Of a stretch of 64,000 bases of DNA, positions 29,601 through 42,450 are shown one piece after another; the first letter of the stretch is position 1, and every line of letters begins with the position of its first letter. The translations under genes were made by a program, and so were the position numbers. Under the pieces are notes generated by a model, which was not told the origin of the DNA, made no database searches, and saw only the letters and a list, made by a program, of their open reading frames with translations. The DNA is taken from positions 13,130,778-13,194,777 of the forward strand of contig NC_052510.1 of assembly GCF_014356525.2 (NCBI RefSeq), read 5' to 3'. Source of the stretch: Nilaparvata lugens (lineage: Eukaryota > Arthropoda > Insecta > Hemiptera > Delphacidae).

Positions 29601-30289
29601 CAACTCAGTCAAATGTCATTGATACCAGATGGTGATAAAGAATCACCAGTAAGTTTGCTGTATGATAAGGGAAAGTATTATTGTAATAATGTTCGAGAAA
29701 GTAAAATACTATTGAATGTATAACCATTGTAATATGATAATAAAGAAATAAACCCTCATTGGCTGATCCACTGTCTAAAACTACTCTCATGTAATGATGT
29801 AAACATGTATGAAAATAAACCTCATTTTTTGTGTTACCATTGATTGAGAGTTTCATTAATTCATAGGCAAAAAATCACCTTACTTTACTTTAAGCATTGT
29901 AATTTCAACGACCCCCACTCCACCTCCCTCTGTCACATGACCAATGGCTACCAGCATTAAGGACTCTAGCTCAAGATGGTCATGCACGACCTGTCACTCT
30001 ACATGCTCATGGAGACCTATCACTCCAGATCAATATGTACATGGTAGACCTACTGGATCAAGATGTCCATGAGAGACTCTAGATCAATATGGTCATGCTG
30101 CTCTAGAGATCAAAATGGTATTGAAGATAGATATTTTCAATGACTCCCACTCCATGCTCAGACATGACATATTCTCAATGACCCTTACTCCTCCTGTCAC
30201 ATGTCTGTATAGCATAATTGGGTCGTCCACTCAGTGGTCAGTCAGTTCAATTACTGACCAGTCTGTTCAGTTACTGATCAGTCACTGGG
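29601..30289. other. P3 spacer without gene
   Basis: AT-rich sequence to about 29880, then loosely repeated phrases such as GATCAATATGGTCATG and GATCAAGATGTCCATG up to 30120, and a short CAGTTACTGACCAGTC repeat near 30250. I see no gene; open frames here lack domains. Confidence 0.6.
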
Positions 30290-30953
30290 GGTGTAGGATC
30301 TACTTTGTGATTATACGGTTTTTAGGTTAGGATGAATTACAACCATGTGAATGGAGGTCTAGGATCTACTTATGGGGATGGGTGGGGATGGGGGAATGTG
30401 AATGGGGGTCTAGGATCTACTTTGTGATTATACAGTTTTTAGGTTAGGATGAATTACAACCATGTGAATGGAGGTCTAGGATCTACTTTGTGATTATACG
30501 TTTTCAGGTTAGGATGGATTACAACCACCAACTCAAAGAACCTAATTCACAATTAAACTCTTAACTTGTATGTATTGGAACCTAATTCATAATTACACTA
30601 GTCATTTTTGACTATGTCATTTACTCTATGTATTGGAACCTAATTCATAATTAAACTTGTCATTTTCGAATTTAATTGTCAGTCTCAAACCATCTACTTC
30701 AAAATTCTACTCTTTTGAACTTAATTGTTAAATCATGAATATAATATAAATATAACTATAAAATGCATTGGTACTTACTCTTGATGTTGATAAAGATGAA
30801 AGTAATCCAAAACCAATACACCGAAATCACACACACACGTACTGGTGGCACACACATATGTACTACATAGGATCTACTTTGTGATTATACGTTTTTAGGT
30901 GAGGATGGATTACAACCACCAACTCAAAGAACCTAATTCACAATTAAACTCTA
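30290..30953 (-). repeat. P3 subterminal repeat, right copy (partly duplicated)
   Basis: Inverted relative to 27061-27620, up to GTACTACATA at 30867, including the GATGTTGATAAAGATGAAAG leader region. From 30868 a second copy begins (GGATCTACTTTGTGATTATA) and is cut at 30953 by the piggyBac insertion. It resumes at 37793. Confidence 0.85.
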
Positions 30954-31846
30954 CCCTTTCATTCCCAATTTACCTATTTTTGAAATTTAAAAAAACAAAA
31001 AATTTTTCCTTATTCTGTAATGTTTATTTGACAATATAATGAAGACAAAATGTTTTTTTGTACATAACCTCATTTTTTATGAGCACATTTATTTTTTGTA
31101 AACCCGAGTTCACATTGGGCATCAGAGGTAAATTTGATAACTTTAATTTTCTTGGCATGAAATTACACTATTCTGCTTCATTACTAATAAAATAAAATGA
31201 AAATTATATCATACATTCTCACTTCACATCAAAATGATTATAATATAAAAATACACACTAATATAAGAATATACAAAAATATAGAAATACCTTTCAAAAT
31301 TTGAAACAAACCAAAACACTATCATAGTCATTCATTCCTATAGAAACACTATCATAGTTGTTCATATCCTATCATAAACCAATAATAATTACTCTATTAT
31401 AATCATGGTAATTATTAGACTATTATTTCAATACATCAAAATTCACAAAATAAAAAATATATTACAAAATAAAGAAATATAAGGATACCAATAAACCAAA
31501 TATGAAAATATTCTTCAAAATTTGAAGCAAATCATAATACTATAGTAGTTGTTCATTTCTATTTTGAATCAATAGTTACTCTATCATGCTATATTATAGG
31601 CCTAAACACAGACACATAAATATTATAAACCACATTGTAAATTCTTCTAAAAATCAAATACATGTATTACAAATATAAATTCAGAAGAATTTGAAGACAT
31701 GTACATGTATAAAACATGTACATCCAACATTACTTTGTGAAGAACATGAAAATCATTATTTATTGTGGTATGTAGTGAAGCAATTCCTTGTTGGTGTGAA
31801 ACACAAGTGGACATTACATTTGATGCACCTAACTGTTGTCACACCC

Positions 31847-34800
31847 GTGAGAGGTTGCTAGTCCTCCATCGGGCGCCTCCCCAGGTGGCGGATAGGGGAA
31901 TGCCTCCCAGATATGGGAGGTACCGGTGAAATTAAATAGCCGGGGTGGACCAAAACTAGCAAGCCGGTCAACGGCCTTGAAGGCGGATGAGGAGAAATCC
32001 CAACGGCAGAGAGGGCGGATGAACCTAGGGAGTTAACCCAAATTAAATCCAGGGTAGGTTACGCTCTGAAAGCTGTAGTGGAAGCAAGTACCTAGGAGAT
32101 GGCAACTCTAAAAAAAGGACCCTGGTCCTCCAGGTTGGGGGTTGGGCGTAGGGCCAACACCCTTCCCCGGAAAAACTCACACTCGTTGTGAAACCCACAA
32201 CAAAGCCTCAGATAGGACAGGATTTTCGGATTAATAACAGGAATACAGACCCAACTTTGAATAATGATTTACGGAATAAGCGATCTAAGATCAGGAGAGA
32301 TATGGATTGGAAAGTGGCAACGTGGAATGTTAAAACAATGTTGGCGCCTGGTAAGATGAAAGAGATAACATTGGAAATTTCAAAATTCAATTTGGATATA
32401 GTTGCTTTGCAGGAAATAAGGTGGCAAGGTAGAGGACAGATCGATAAAAAAGACTTCTCTTTGCTGTATAGTGGTACAGAAGATAGGACTGGATATGGCG
32501 GTACAGGCTTCTTCATTACGGCTGAAATGAGAAAAAAATTACTAAATTTTGAGCCAATATCGGAAAGAATGTGTATAATCAGACTGAAGGGAAGATTTAG
32601 AAATGTAACGTTGGTCTCTGTCTATGCCCCTACAGAAGATGCTGATGAGCAGGTAAAAGAAGATTTCTACGACATGTTAACAAGTAAATTAGAACGGATT
32701 AGCCAACACGATATGGTACTGGTCTTGGGGGATCTGAATGCTCAAGTAGGGAGAGAAAGTGCCCTTAGGTCAGTGGCTGGAAAATATTCACTCCATAAAG
32801 AATCCAATAGTAATGGGTTTCTAGTTGCACAGTTTGCAGAGAGCAACAGATTGATTATCAGGAGTACCTGCTTTCCTCATAAAAGGATACACCTGGGAAC
32901 ATGGGAAGCACCAGGCACCAAAATTGTGAATCAGATTGATCATGTTTTGGTGTCTGCAAGGCATGCCTCGGGTGTATTGGATGTGCGTACAATGAGAGGA
33001 CCAAACTGCGACTCTGACCACTTCATGGTTAGAGCTGTAATACGATTTAGACTGGCCAATATACGCAAGGAGAATGGGGTGAAAAGGTGCAAGTGGGATG
33101 TCAGTAAGTTGAGGATGGATAGAGAGAGACAGATATTTCAAAATGATATAGATAGGAAGTTTGGACAGAGCGAAATGGAAGAAGCGGATGTGAATGTTCA
33201 GTGGAAGAGGATACAGAGCATTTTAGAGAGATCTGCCAAAGAGACCATAGGGGTAGAAAAAATGGCAAGAAATCAGGAATGGTTCGATAGGGAGTGTGAA
33301 GAAGCAATTAGGGAAAGGAACGATGCTAGAAATAAGATGTTGCAAAGAGATACAAGAGGAGCTAGAGCAAACTACAATTTATTAAGAAGGAGAGCAAAAT
33401 CAATTCTAAGGTCGAAAAAGAGAGAAGCAATCAAGCAACAGATTCTACACCTACAAACATTGAGTGGAACCAACCAGAGTAAAAAATTGTACAAAGAAGT
33501 GAACTGGTTCAGAAAAGGGTTCCAGGCAAGGTTGAACGGCTGTAAAGACAAAAATGGGCATGTGGTTAGTAATGAGATGGTCTTAAATAGGTGGACCGAG
33601 CATTTCGAGGAGGTGTTGAATGAGAGAGAAGAAGATGGACAGCCAAGCTGTCGTTTTGAAATGCCACACAATGTTGACAGGGAAGATGAAGAAACTGCAG
33701 AACCTACCATTCAAGAACTAGAGAGAGCAATAGCAGCTCTAAAGAACAATAAAGCTCCTGGTGAGGATGGCATTCTCAGTGAGATGATAAAGAGTGGAGG
33801 AGATAGATTGAAAAAGGAGCTGTATGAATTAATTTTGATGGTATGGAGAGATGAGAAAATGCCCGATGATTGGAAGACAAGCATGATCTGCCCAATCTTT
33901 AAAAAAGGGGATAAAATGGTTTGTGAAAATTATAGAGGAATCTCTTTGCTTAGCATTGCTTATAAAGCCTTCACAAATATCCTACTTCAACGGCTCACTC
34001 CTTTTGCAGGGCAGTGCTTGGTGACTACCAAGGAGGATTTAGAAAAGGCAGGAGCACAGTGGACCAGATCTTCACATTGAGACAGGCAATGGAAAAGTGT
34101 ATAGAGCACGATATAAGTCTCCACATGCTGTTTGTAGACTACAAGAGAGCGTTCGACAGTTTATACAGGAGAAAGCTACTTGAAGCACTGGATAAGAATA
34201 ACTTACCTTCAAAATTAATAAGGCTAGTGGCTGCTACCCTAAATGAGACCTTCTCCAGAGTAAGAATAGGCAAGACTGTTGGGAGGCGTTTCCCTGTAAA
34301 GTACGGTGTAAGGCAAGGAGATGCGTTGTCTGCATTATTGTTTAATTTGGCTCTCCATGAAGCAGTAAAAGGTATCACGCATGGAAGCACCATAGTAAAT
34401 AGACTATGGCAAGTGTGTGGATATGCAGACGATCTGGTCATAGTAGCTAGAACAGTACAGCCTTGAGAGAAGCCTTCACATCACTGGCAATCAATAGTGA
34501 ACCAATGGGATTGGAGATAAATGAGGCCAAGACAAAGTATCTGAGAGTGTCACCAGCAGTAGGCCTAGGAAGGAGAGTTGCTAGAGACATGAAAATTGGA
34601 CCCTACAAATTTCAACAGGTAGAAGAATTTGTCTATCTGGGAACACTTGTGACAAGTAGTGGGAAAGTCTCAGCAGAGATTAACAGCAGGATCATGGCGG
34701 GAAACAGGGCATACTATGCTAATATCAAGTTGTTCAAATCTCGATTGATATCTAGAGCTACGAAATTACAATTATACAAAGCATTGGTGAGGCCTGTGGT

Positions 34801-35244
34801 GAGTTACGGTTCGGAAACATGGGTGCTTACAGCTGGAGATGTGCAAAGATTGAGAGTTTTTGAAAGGAAGGTAGTGAGAAGAATCATGAGTCCTGTTTTT
34901 GAGAATGGTCTTTGGAGAGGAAGAAAAAATTTGGAAATAGAGCAGTTCTTAAACAATGAAGACATTGTGCGGTTTATTAAAGCTGGCAGAATAAGATGGA
35001 TGGGACATATGGTGAGAATGGGAGATGAAAGAGTAGTGAAATGTATATGGAAGGACAGGATATATAAAAGAAGAAGAAAAGGTCGACCGAGAAATAGATG
35101 GACGGATGACGTGGAACGAGATCTGAGAATGCTTGGAGTTCGTAACTGGAGGGGGCAGGCCGAGGATCGTGACAGATGGAGAGGCTATGTGAGGGAGGCC
35201 AAGGGTTGCAAAGACCTGTAGAGCTGAGGAGTAAGTAAGTAAGT
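31847..35244 (+). mobile_element. RTE-type LINE inserted in the piggyBac transposase gene
   Basis: A 16-bp target duplication, AACTGTTGTCACACCC, flanks it (31831-31846 and 35245-35260). The first 340 bases are GC-richer and contain CTCCCCAGGTGGCGGATAGG, a 5' UTR-like stretch. The 3' end is a short GTAA repeat (TAAGTAAGTAAG), the usual RTE-style tail. Its single large ORF is broken twice. It is near full length, so the insertion looks recent compared with its host element. Confidence 0.9.
32188..35221 (+). pseudogene. RTE LINE endonuclease-reverse transcriptase, two frameshifts
   Basis: The first frame (to 34080) has the endonuclease (WKVATWNVKTM, ALQEIRWQG, GDLNAQVGRE, CDSDHFMV) and the RT start (NNKAPGEDGILSEM, NYRGISLLS). 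The second (34014-34466) carries QGGFRKGRSTVDQIF, VDYKRAFDSL, GVRQGDALS and catalytic GYADDLVIV. The third (34463-35221) carries the thumb and YGSETWVL. Single-base shifts near 34010 and 34455 separate them. Database entries of this type are often misnamed craniofacial development protein 2; this is the LINE enzyme. Confidence 0.92.
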
Positions 35245-37792
35245 AACTGTTGTCACACCCTTTAGAACAAAGTTTGCATCTTTTTTTACACAACTGGGCA
35301 CTACATTCTTTGCACCTTACTCTTTCTTTAGCACATAGTTTGCATCGTTTTGTGTCATCAATTACATATGCATATTCAGGCAAGTGCCCAACATTGTTAA
35401 GCCAAATGCTTGCTGCCTGATTGTCCTTCATTTGCAGCCCTTTTCTTTTTCACTTCCACATTAGAGGAACTGGGACGTCCTCTCTTCGATATATTGATCT
35501 TCTTATATGATACAAGCATATTTGCAATTTCTGCTTGCATTTTTAGCAAGCTCATGACCTTTTTTTCACCTTTTTGTGATTGGTGGCAGCGATATAGCAA
35601 CCAGGCATTGACAACTGATACATTTATGCACCAGTATACAATTCTGGTGTACCACTTTTTTGACCAGAGATCAATTCTATATAGCTCAATGAGCATATCG
35701 GCCAGGTCAACACCACCCATGAATTTATTGTATTCAGATACAATATTTGGGCGAGTGACCTCAATGTGCTCCTTATCTTTCTGACTGAACCTCTTACATT
35801 TGTCAGTAGGTTCAGCACCACAATATGATGATACCAATTGGATGGCTTTTTTATCTAACCAGCGAACTACAATAAGGTTAGAATCGTTTTCAACTCTGTA
35901 GTCAAATGAACCTCGACCATTTTTTTTCAGTTCTAATTCAGACAATAATGGACACTTGCCCATCCTGTCTGATCTTATTGTCCCCACACACCACATACCC
36001 TTCCCTTTCAAATGTTCAACCAGATGAAGTGAAGAAAACCAGTTATCAAAATATATTTTGAAGTTTTGATCCTGCTGTAATGAATTTGTTAAATGTACGA
36101 CCACATCACCAGAAACACCTAAGTTTGCTGTGGGACATGTTCCTGAGCCTACATAAACAGCAAAATCATGAATTATCCCAGTACAACTTGCTCTAGTAAA
36201 AACCTTGAACCCCCACTTGTGAGGTTTTGATTTATTGTACTGTTTCAAGTTCGATCTTCCCTTGAAGGGTATTAGTTGCTCATCAACTGAGTGTTTTTCA
36301 TCAGGTGGAATTTTTTTCAAGTTATCCCTTAACCCTTCAAGTAGAGGTCTTACTTTGTAAAGTTTATCGTAGTCATCATGACCACGAGCTGGTTGAGCAG
36401 CATTGTCATTATAATGAATGTTTTGTTTTATTGCTTCAAATCTATTCCTAGATAAAGCATCCGCGATTGGTGGATAGCGGCAATCATTGGCCCAATACAT
36501 CCTATAACTGGCCATTTTCACCAAACCCATTTGTAGTAAAATTGATATATAACACTCAATTTCATGAGTAGTTATATCTAGCAAAACATTGTTTTTCTGA
36601 TGTGCATACTTGTTTGTCTCCATCATAATATTTTTCACCATATCATCCGAAAAAACATTTTGAAGTAATCAAGTGCACTGAGTTCTTCATCTGGAGGTGG
36701 AGGCAGAGAACCCTTCCATTGCACATCTGGAGCATAGAAAGGCACTTTCTTCCACTTATATTTTCTCTTTGTGGTAGGCCTCTCTGATGTGTCTGTTGCT
36801 ACTGCTGCTTCTGCTGCTTCTGCTGCTACAGAAGATGAAGGTTCAGGAAGAATCTGAAATCAATTAAAATTTATTGGATTCTTGGTTGGATTTGAGATCA
36901 ATATTTTGGATATATTATAATAATATAATTTGAATAAGAGTGAGATAAGAGATGTAATATCTCATCTGAAACACAAAATTTCAATTCTTTATAAAAAAGT
37001 TTTAGTAAAATTATTATTTACCTGTAAATTTTCTTCAACTTGACGAATAAGCTCTTCCTCATTCTCCTCTTGTTCTGCGAGGAATTCCTGCACAGTGATC
37101 TGCCCCTCAACAATTTATCTGCCACAATGTCCAATTCATCATCTTCTTCTATGTCTGAGCAGTCCCAGTCCACTCCTAATAAAGCTTCAATCTCGTCATC
37201 CCTCAAATGCCGGTTTGAGTCCATCTTGCCTATATACAAAGAAAACAATTTTTACTCACTTTAATTTGGAAAGCAGCATAAAAAATAATTAGAATACATT
37301 ATCAGCTTTATTACATAGTAGGTTCATGTCAAAGAAACTTATTAGAAACTGTGAATACAAAATCAGACAAGATACAGATCATGACCACCATATCTGCCCA
37401 ATGTAAACTACAGTTTACAAAAATATTTTCATCATTATCTTCAAGAATATTAAGATATATTTCAACACAGATGTATTGAACTGATGCTTATTTACCTATT
37501 CTAGTAGAATATATTTTTCATAACCAGATTACTAAGAAAATATTTATAAAACTTACCTTAGAAAATGCCTCGTTCATATGCAGTAATCACACGTACTGCA
37601 TGGCTGATACATCAATGAATAAGGTTATATTTTGAAGCTCTGCTGTATGCTACGGTCACCTAGCGGCAAACATGGCAACTAAAATGTGTGAACTTCAGTT
37701 TACAACTGTCAACTAGAGAAAATTATGTCGTGTTTGGATGTAATTGGTCAGGAAAGTTGATGTAAACTGTGGTTTACATTGGGAATGAAAGG

Positions 37793-37963
37793 TTGTATGT
37801 ATTGGAACCTAATTCATAATTACACTAGTCATTTTTGACTATGTCATTTACTCCATGTATTGGAACCTAATTCATAATTAAACTTGTCATTTTCGAATTT
37901 AAGTCATTTTAGAATTTAATTGTCAGTCTCAAACCATCTACTTCAAAATTCTACTCTTTTGAA
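37793..37963 (-). repeat. P3 subterminal repeat, continuation right of piggyBac
   Basis: TGTATGTATTGGAACCTAAT and onward repeats 30571-30720 in the same orientation, with an extra TTAAGTCATTTTAGAA that the left copy also has. It stops at TTTTGAA (37957-37963), the LINE D target duplication, and resumes at 43147 for about 65 bp (to GCATTGGTAC, 43212). Confidence 0.88.
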
Positions 37964-37966
37964 AGT

Positions 37967-38620
37967 GCGGTGAACTCAAACACAACAGCTTTAAATGGAC
38001 TTCGAAGTGATCTGAGCAAAGTGCAATTGGATATAGGAAACCTAAAAGCGGAATGTGAGGGTCTGAAAGTGAAAAACAAAAAAACTTAACGAGGATTTGT
38101 GGCTAGCTAGACAGGAGATCAGTGATGTGCAGCAATACACGCGTAAAAACAATATAGAAATAGTGGGTATTCCGTTTACTCAGAATGAAGATATCTATCT
38201 AATTATCGAGAACATTGCTAAAGCTTTGAAATTATCCTTTTCTCGGTCAGATATTTCTATAGCTCATCGCATACCTTCAACAAAAAAAGGGAAAATTCCT
38301 TCTATAATAGTGTCATTCATTTCAAGAGGTACCAAAATTCATGGATGTCGGCCGGGAAAAAAAGAGATCAGCGTCTAACCACAAAGGACGTAAGCGACTC
38401 ATTACCAGCTGGGGACGTGTATATAAATGATCATCTCACTCCGAAAAACAAATTCCTACTCTCTTATGGAAAGAATCTTGTGAGGGAGAAGAAGATCAAC
38501 GGGGCCTGGTTCAAGAACGCGAAGATGTGGGTGAAGGTGCGAGCTGACGACCCGCCAATCCGAGTGTTCACTCCACAAGATATCGACGCTGCCTGTGATA
38601 ACAACCAGACTAACACATAA
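37967..38620 (+). pseudogene. LINE D ORF1 (RNA-binding protein), truncated and frameshifted
   Basis: Pieces in three frames give a coiled coil (LSKVQLDIGNLKAECEGLK), then an L1-ORF1-like RRM region (YTRKNNIEIVGIP, SISIAHRIP-like text SDISIAHRIP), then INDHLTPKNKFLLSYGKNL and WVKVRADDPPIRV. Such ORF1 proteins coat LINE RNA. Shifts lie near 38085 and 38350, and the 5' end is missing. Confidence 0.7.
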
Positions 38621-39460
38621 AAGCAGGTGACCAGAAATACAGGAATGGACAATCCAAGGACCCGTATGTTTCATTTTGTTTTTTTCCTACTGTATAAATT
38701 CTGACTATTAATATGCTAAATGATATTAATGTCCAAATGATTTATGAACTCTATATACATAATTTTAGTTAGTACATAAACATGGTCAGGAACCAATAAG
38801 ATTGTTATTTTTCTTTTTTCGTTCTTCTAATTTTAAATTTGTTTCCCAATATTTGATATTAATAATTAAATTTCATACTGGAGAGAATTTGAGCATGGAG
38901 TGATAATAATTCAGAGGTGAACCACTCATAGAAACGTACTTATATTAGTGCAGACAAAAGCCAAATAATGTGATCTATAACTCAATAAATAAAATGCTCT
39001 TGTATGATTTATCCTGAAGTGATTAAAATTATATGAAAAAATGAGTACCTAAATAAAAACCCAAGTACAATTAAAGTTTTAATTTTTAAAATAATATGAG
39101 GTACACATATTATTTATATAACATAACAAAATATTAATACAATCATCCAATCAAATTTCATTTCAATTAAATATAACATACGAAATAGGTCTTATATGAG
39201 TATATATACTTCTTATTTTTCGAAAATGGAAGTTCAATTGTTTAATATTATTACATATTTATTCTTTGCTATGATTTTTCTCTTCACTCTGAACTTTATT
39301 GCTCAATCATATAGACTGATAGACTCAAATAGTAGTTTTTTCCTATGCTTAGATGCTTGGATACTATCTAGATCTTGCTCTTTTTCTCTCTCTTTTGGTA
39401 TGCCTTATTATGATATGATAAGGCGGTTGAGCGGGCGGAGCATTCGCTGAATAACGATAT

Positions 39461-42450
39461 ATGGATAGACATGAATCAGAATTGGAAAACTATAATCTAA
39501 TCTCTTGTAAAGAGTTCGATACATTTCATTCTTTTAATCTCTTTTTTAATCCAAATGAAGAAAGCTTGAAATTAATACATCTGAATATTAGAAGCTACAA
39601 TGAGAACATTGATAATCTACTGGTAGGACTTGGATCATTAAATTGTGAAATAGATATCATCGTCCTTACCGAAACTTGGCTCAATGCAGATGATAACAAA
39701 CAGTTAGAAGGCTATACAACTTATCAAACGATAGATAAACGAAATAGGAACGATGGAGTTATTGTTTTTGTCAAGAATTCTTTATCATCAGTAGGACGTT
39801 GCATGAATATCGGTGGAGTCAATACTTTAGAAATTAATTTTTGTTATGACAAAACAGATTACTCGATCCTTGCCGTTTATCGGAATCACGATACACATAT
39901 TGCCGATTTCATTGATCATCTTAATACTCACTACAATAGCATTGAGAGGAAAGGTAAAGCAAATATATTGGTAGGAGATATGAACATAAACATACTGAAC
40001 AATGACTTACAAACTGATTCATATCTGAATATGCTCTATGAAAGTGGCTTTATCAACTGTATCGATAAACCGACTAGACAAATTAGAAATAGCAGCACCC
40101 TGATTGACCATATTTTTCTAAACAATGTTAACTGTAATGCAATTAAATCAGCTATCGTCAAAGTGGCAATTACAGATCATTACATTGTATCCATTCAAAT
40201 TACTGCCAAATCCAAAGACAATACAAAATTTGATCTTCCCAAGTTTTATATTCACAATGAAACCTTATTATCCACTTTCAATGAGGAAACATGGAGCTCT
40301 GTTACAATGGAGGAAGACGTCAATATTGCGACAAATAATTTTTATTCCATTATAAAATGTAACATAGACAAATCTAAAAGACAGGTTACTCAAGATAATT
40401 CTCGTCTTAAAACAATAAAACCTTGGATAACGAAAGGACTAGTAAGATCGATTAGGGAAAGAGACAGATTATTCAAATTAACAAAAAAACAACCTTTTAA
40501 TAGAGATTTAATCAATAACTTTAAAAACTACAGAAATAGACTGAATCACTTACTAAAAACCACTAAAAATCAATACTATAGAAATAAAATAAATGAAAGT
40601 GGGAATGATCCAAAAAAGTTTTGGAGCATTATAAATGAGATATCTGGTAGAGGTAACAATAATAAAGAAGGATTTCCATTGGAGCACTTTGAGACAGTAG
40701 ATAATGGATCCGTTTCAACACTGGAAAAGACCAAGTTAGTAGCTAATGAATTCAATTGTTTCTTTTCACATGTGGGAGAGAATTTGGCAAGGGCGGTGAA
40801 CTCAAATAATCCACCAGTTTTGGATGATGAGAACTATCGCCTTGAAACTAATTTCTGTATGTCACCGATAAGTGAAGATGATATCATCATATTCACTTCA
40901 AAACTTAGAGGTATGTCTGCTCCCGGATATGATAACATTCCAACCAGATTTGTACAAAGAAATATAAATATTTTTCTAACTCCTCTTAAACATATTTATA
41001 ACTTGAGTATTAAACAAGGTATCTTCCCAGACAGTTTTAAAATAGCCAGAGTTTTTCCTCTTTTCAAAAATGGTGACAAATCTATAAAAAACAACTATAG
41101 ACCTATCTCTCTCTTGAGTATTTTCTCGAAAATTTTGGAAAAGATTATTAAATTCCAGTTAGCTAATTACATTGAAACAAATGACATTTTAACGGACAGA
41201 CAATTTGGGTTCAGGAATAACAGAAACATATCGGATGCATTGTATAATTTAACCAAAGAAGTTAACAGCTCACTTAATGACAACCTAAATAACTGTATAA
41301 TCTTTCTTGACTTAGCTAAAGCATTCGATACAGTAGATAGATCTAAACTAATGAAAAAGCTTGAGGTCATAGGTGTCCGTAATGAGTCATTCAGCTGGTT
41401 CAACAGCTACCTAACGGATAGGAAACAGGCTGTCCAAATAATGGGAGTTGAGAGCAGCTTAAATTCTATTGATTACGGTGTGGTGCAAGGAAGCACATTG
41501 GGACCATTATTATTCCTAATCTATATCAATAACCTGGCTAAACTACCTCTCACTGGCAGCCTTTTCTTATTCGCTGATGACACAGCGCTACATGTTACCG
41601 GTAGAAATAGAGACGAAATGTATCAAAAGGCATCCACTGACCTACACCTGTTGAAAGCGTGGTTTGACCAAAATATATTAACACTCAATATAGGAAAGTC
41701 CAAATTCATTGAAGTTTCTCTGCGAAAAAGTCAGGATCCTCCCATTGACTCAATAACTTTACATTCTTGTTTAAACCCTAACAATATTCATTGCCGCTGC
41801 GAGTCCATTGAGCGAGTCAGTTCATATAAATATTTGGGCATTATAGTTGACGATAAATTAAAATGGTCAGACCACATAAACCACTTGAAAAACAAAATCC
41901 GGAGATCTATTTACATATTCCTAAACCTACGCCAATTCCTAACAATAGATGATTTGAGAAAAGTTTATTTTGCTTACGTCCAATCTGTGATAACTGCCGG
42001 AATTTTAGCCTATGGAGGGGCGTACAAATCCATACTCAATCCTCTACTCATTACACAGAAACGAATTATTAAAACAGCTCTGAATAAACCATTCGAACGC
42101 CATCAAATGAAATATATGATGAGTTCAATGTTCTAGATATTCGACAATTGTATGTCAAGTGTTTACTTCTTTACATTCGCTTAAACAGTAACAATATGTT
42201 CAAAAAAATAACTCATAATCGCACAACACGCTCAGCATACTCATTAGGCATTGAAATTCCGAGACTTATAAAAACTCATTCAACAACAAACACCCATTAC
42301 ATTGCACATATTTTATACAGAAACATGCCAACCATCCTCCGTAATGTTCATAACTGTACACCCTATATGTACAAAAAATACATTAAAATATGGTTGAGAG
42401 AGATAGGAAGGGAAAATATAGAGCTCATGATCCATTCCAGCTATCAATAA
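39461..42450 (+). pseudogene. LINE D ORF2: endonuclease and reverse transcriptase, one frameshift
   Basis: An 891-codon frame (39461-42136) carries the APE endonuclease (HLNIRSYNEN, VLTETWLNAD, VGDMNINI, ITDHYIV) and the RT (SAPGYDNIPTRF, NYRPISLLSIFSK, RQFGFRNNRN, LDLAKAFDTVD, VVQGSTLGPLLFL, catalytic FADDTALH, SYKYLGIIVDD). The C-terminal 100 aa continue in another frame from about 42115 (VLDIRQLYVKCLLLYI) to 42450. Only one shift breaks about 995 codons, so the copy is young. The start ATG 39461 precedes MDRHESELEN. Confidence 0.92.

Larger units (their letters stand above)
31740..37248 (-). pseudogene. piggyBac transposase with intron, split by RTE insertion
   Basis: Exon 1 starts at ATG 37224 (MDSNRHLRDDEIEALLG; a longer frame begins at 37248) and changes frame near 37105 at a GGGG run into acidic sequence ending ENLQ at 37021. 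Donor CAG/GTAAAT (37020) and acceptor TTTCAG (36854) frame a 167-bp intron. Exon 2 gives ILPEPSSS, VQWKGSLP and the DDE core (HSVDEQLIPFKGRS, IYFDNWFSS, NKFMGGVDLADM). The C-terminal Cys-rich domain starts RCKLCAKERVRCKEC and is cut at 35261; its end lies at 31830-31740 (CIKCNVHLC, RNCF). Joining across the LINE is off by one base. Confidence 0.85.
30954..37792 (-). mobile_element. piggyBac-family transposon inside P3
   Basis: The ends are CCCTTTCATTCCCAAT at 30954 and ATTGGGAATGAAAGG ending 37792, a 15-16-bp inverted repeat. The undisturbed P3 copy at 30550 reads ACTCTTAACTTG at the same place, so the target was TTAA, as piggyBac requires. The target copies are now eroded to TA on the left and lost on the right. 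The transposase gene is on the minus strand. About 3.4 kb remain when the RTE LINE at 31847-35244 is subtracted. Further inward, near-copies of CCCAATGTAAAC and GTTTAC pairs lie at both ends. Confidence 0.82.

Noticed and set aside
29605..29856. 83-aa minus-strand ORF upstream of the polymerase B fragment
   Set aside because: No similarity to the missing polymerase part and His/Tyr-rich composition typical of AT-rich non-coding DNA.
32188..34080. Host gene of the craniofacial development protein 2 type
   Set aside because: That label is a common misannotation; the endonuclease and RT motifs, GTAA tail and 16-bp duplication show an RTE LINE.
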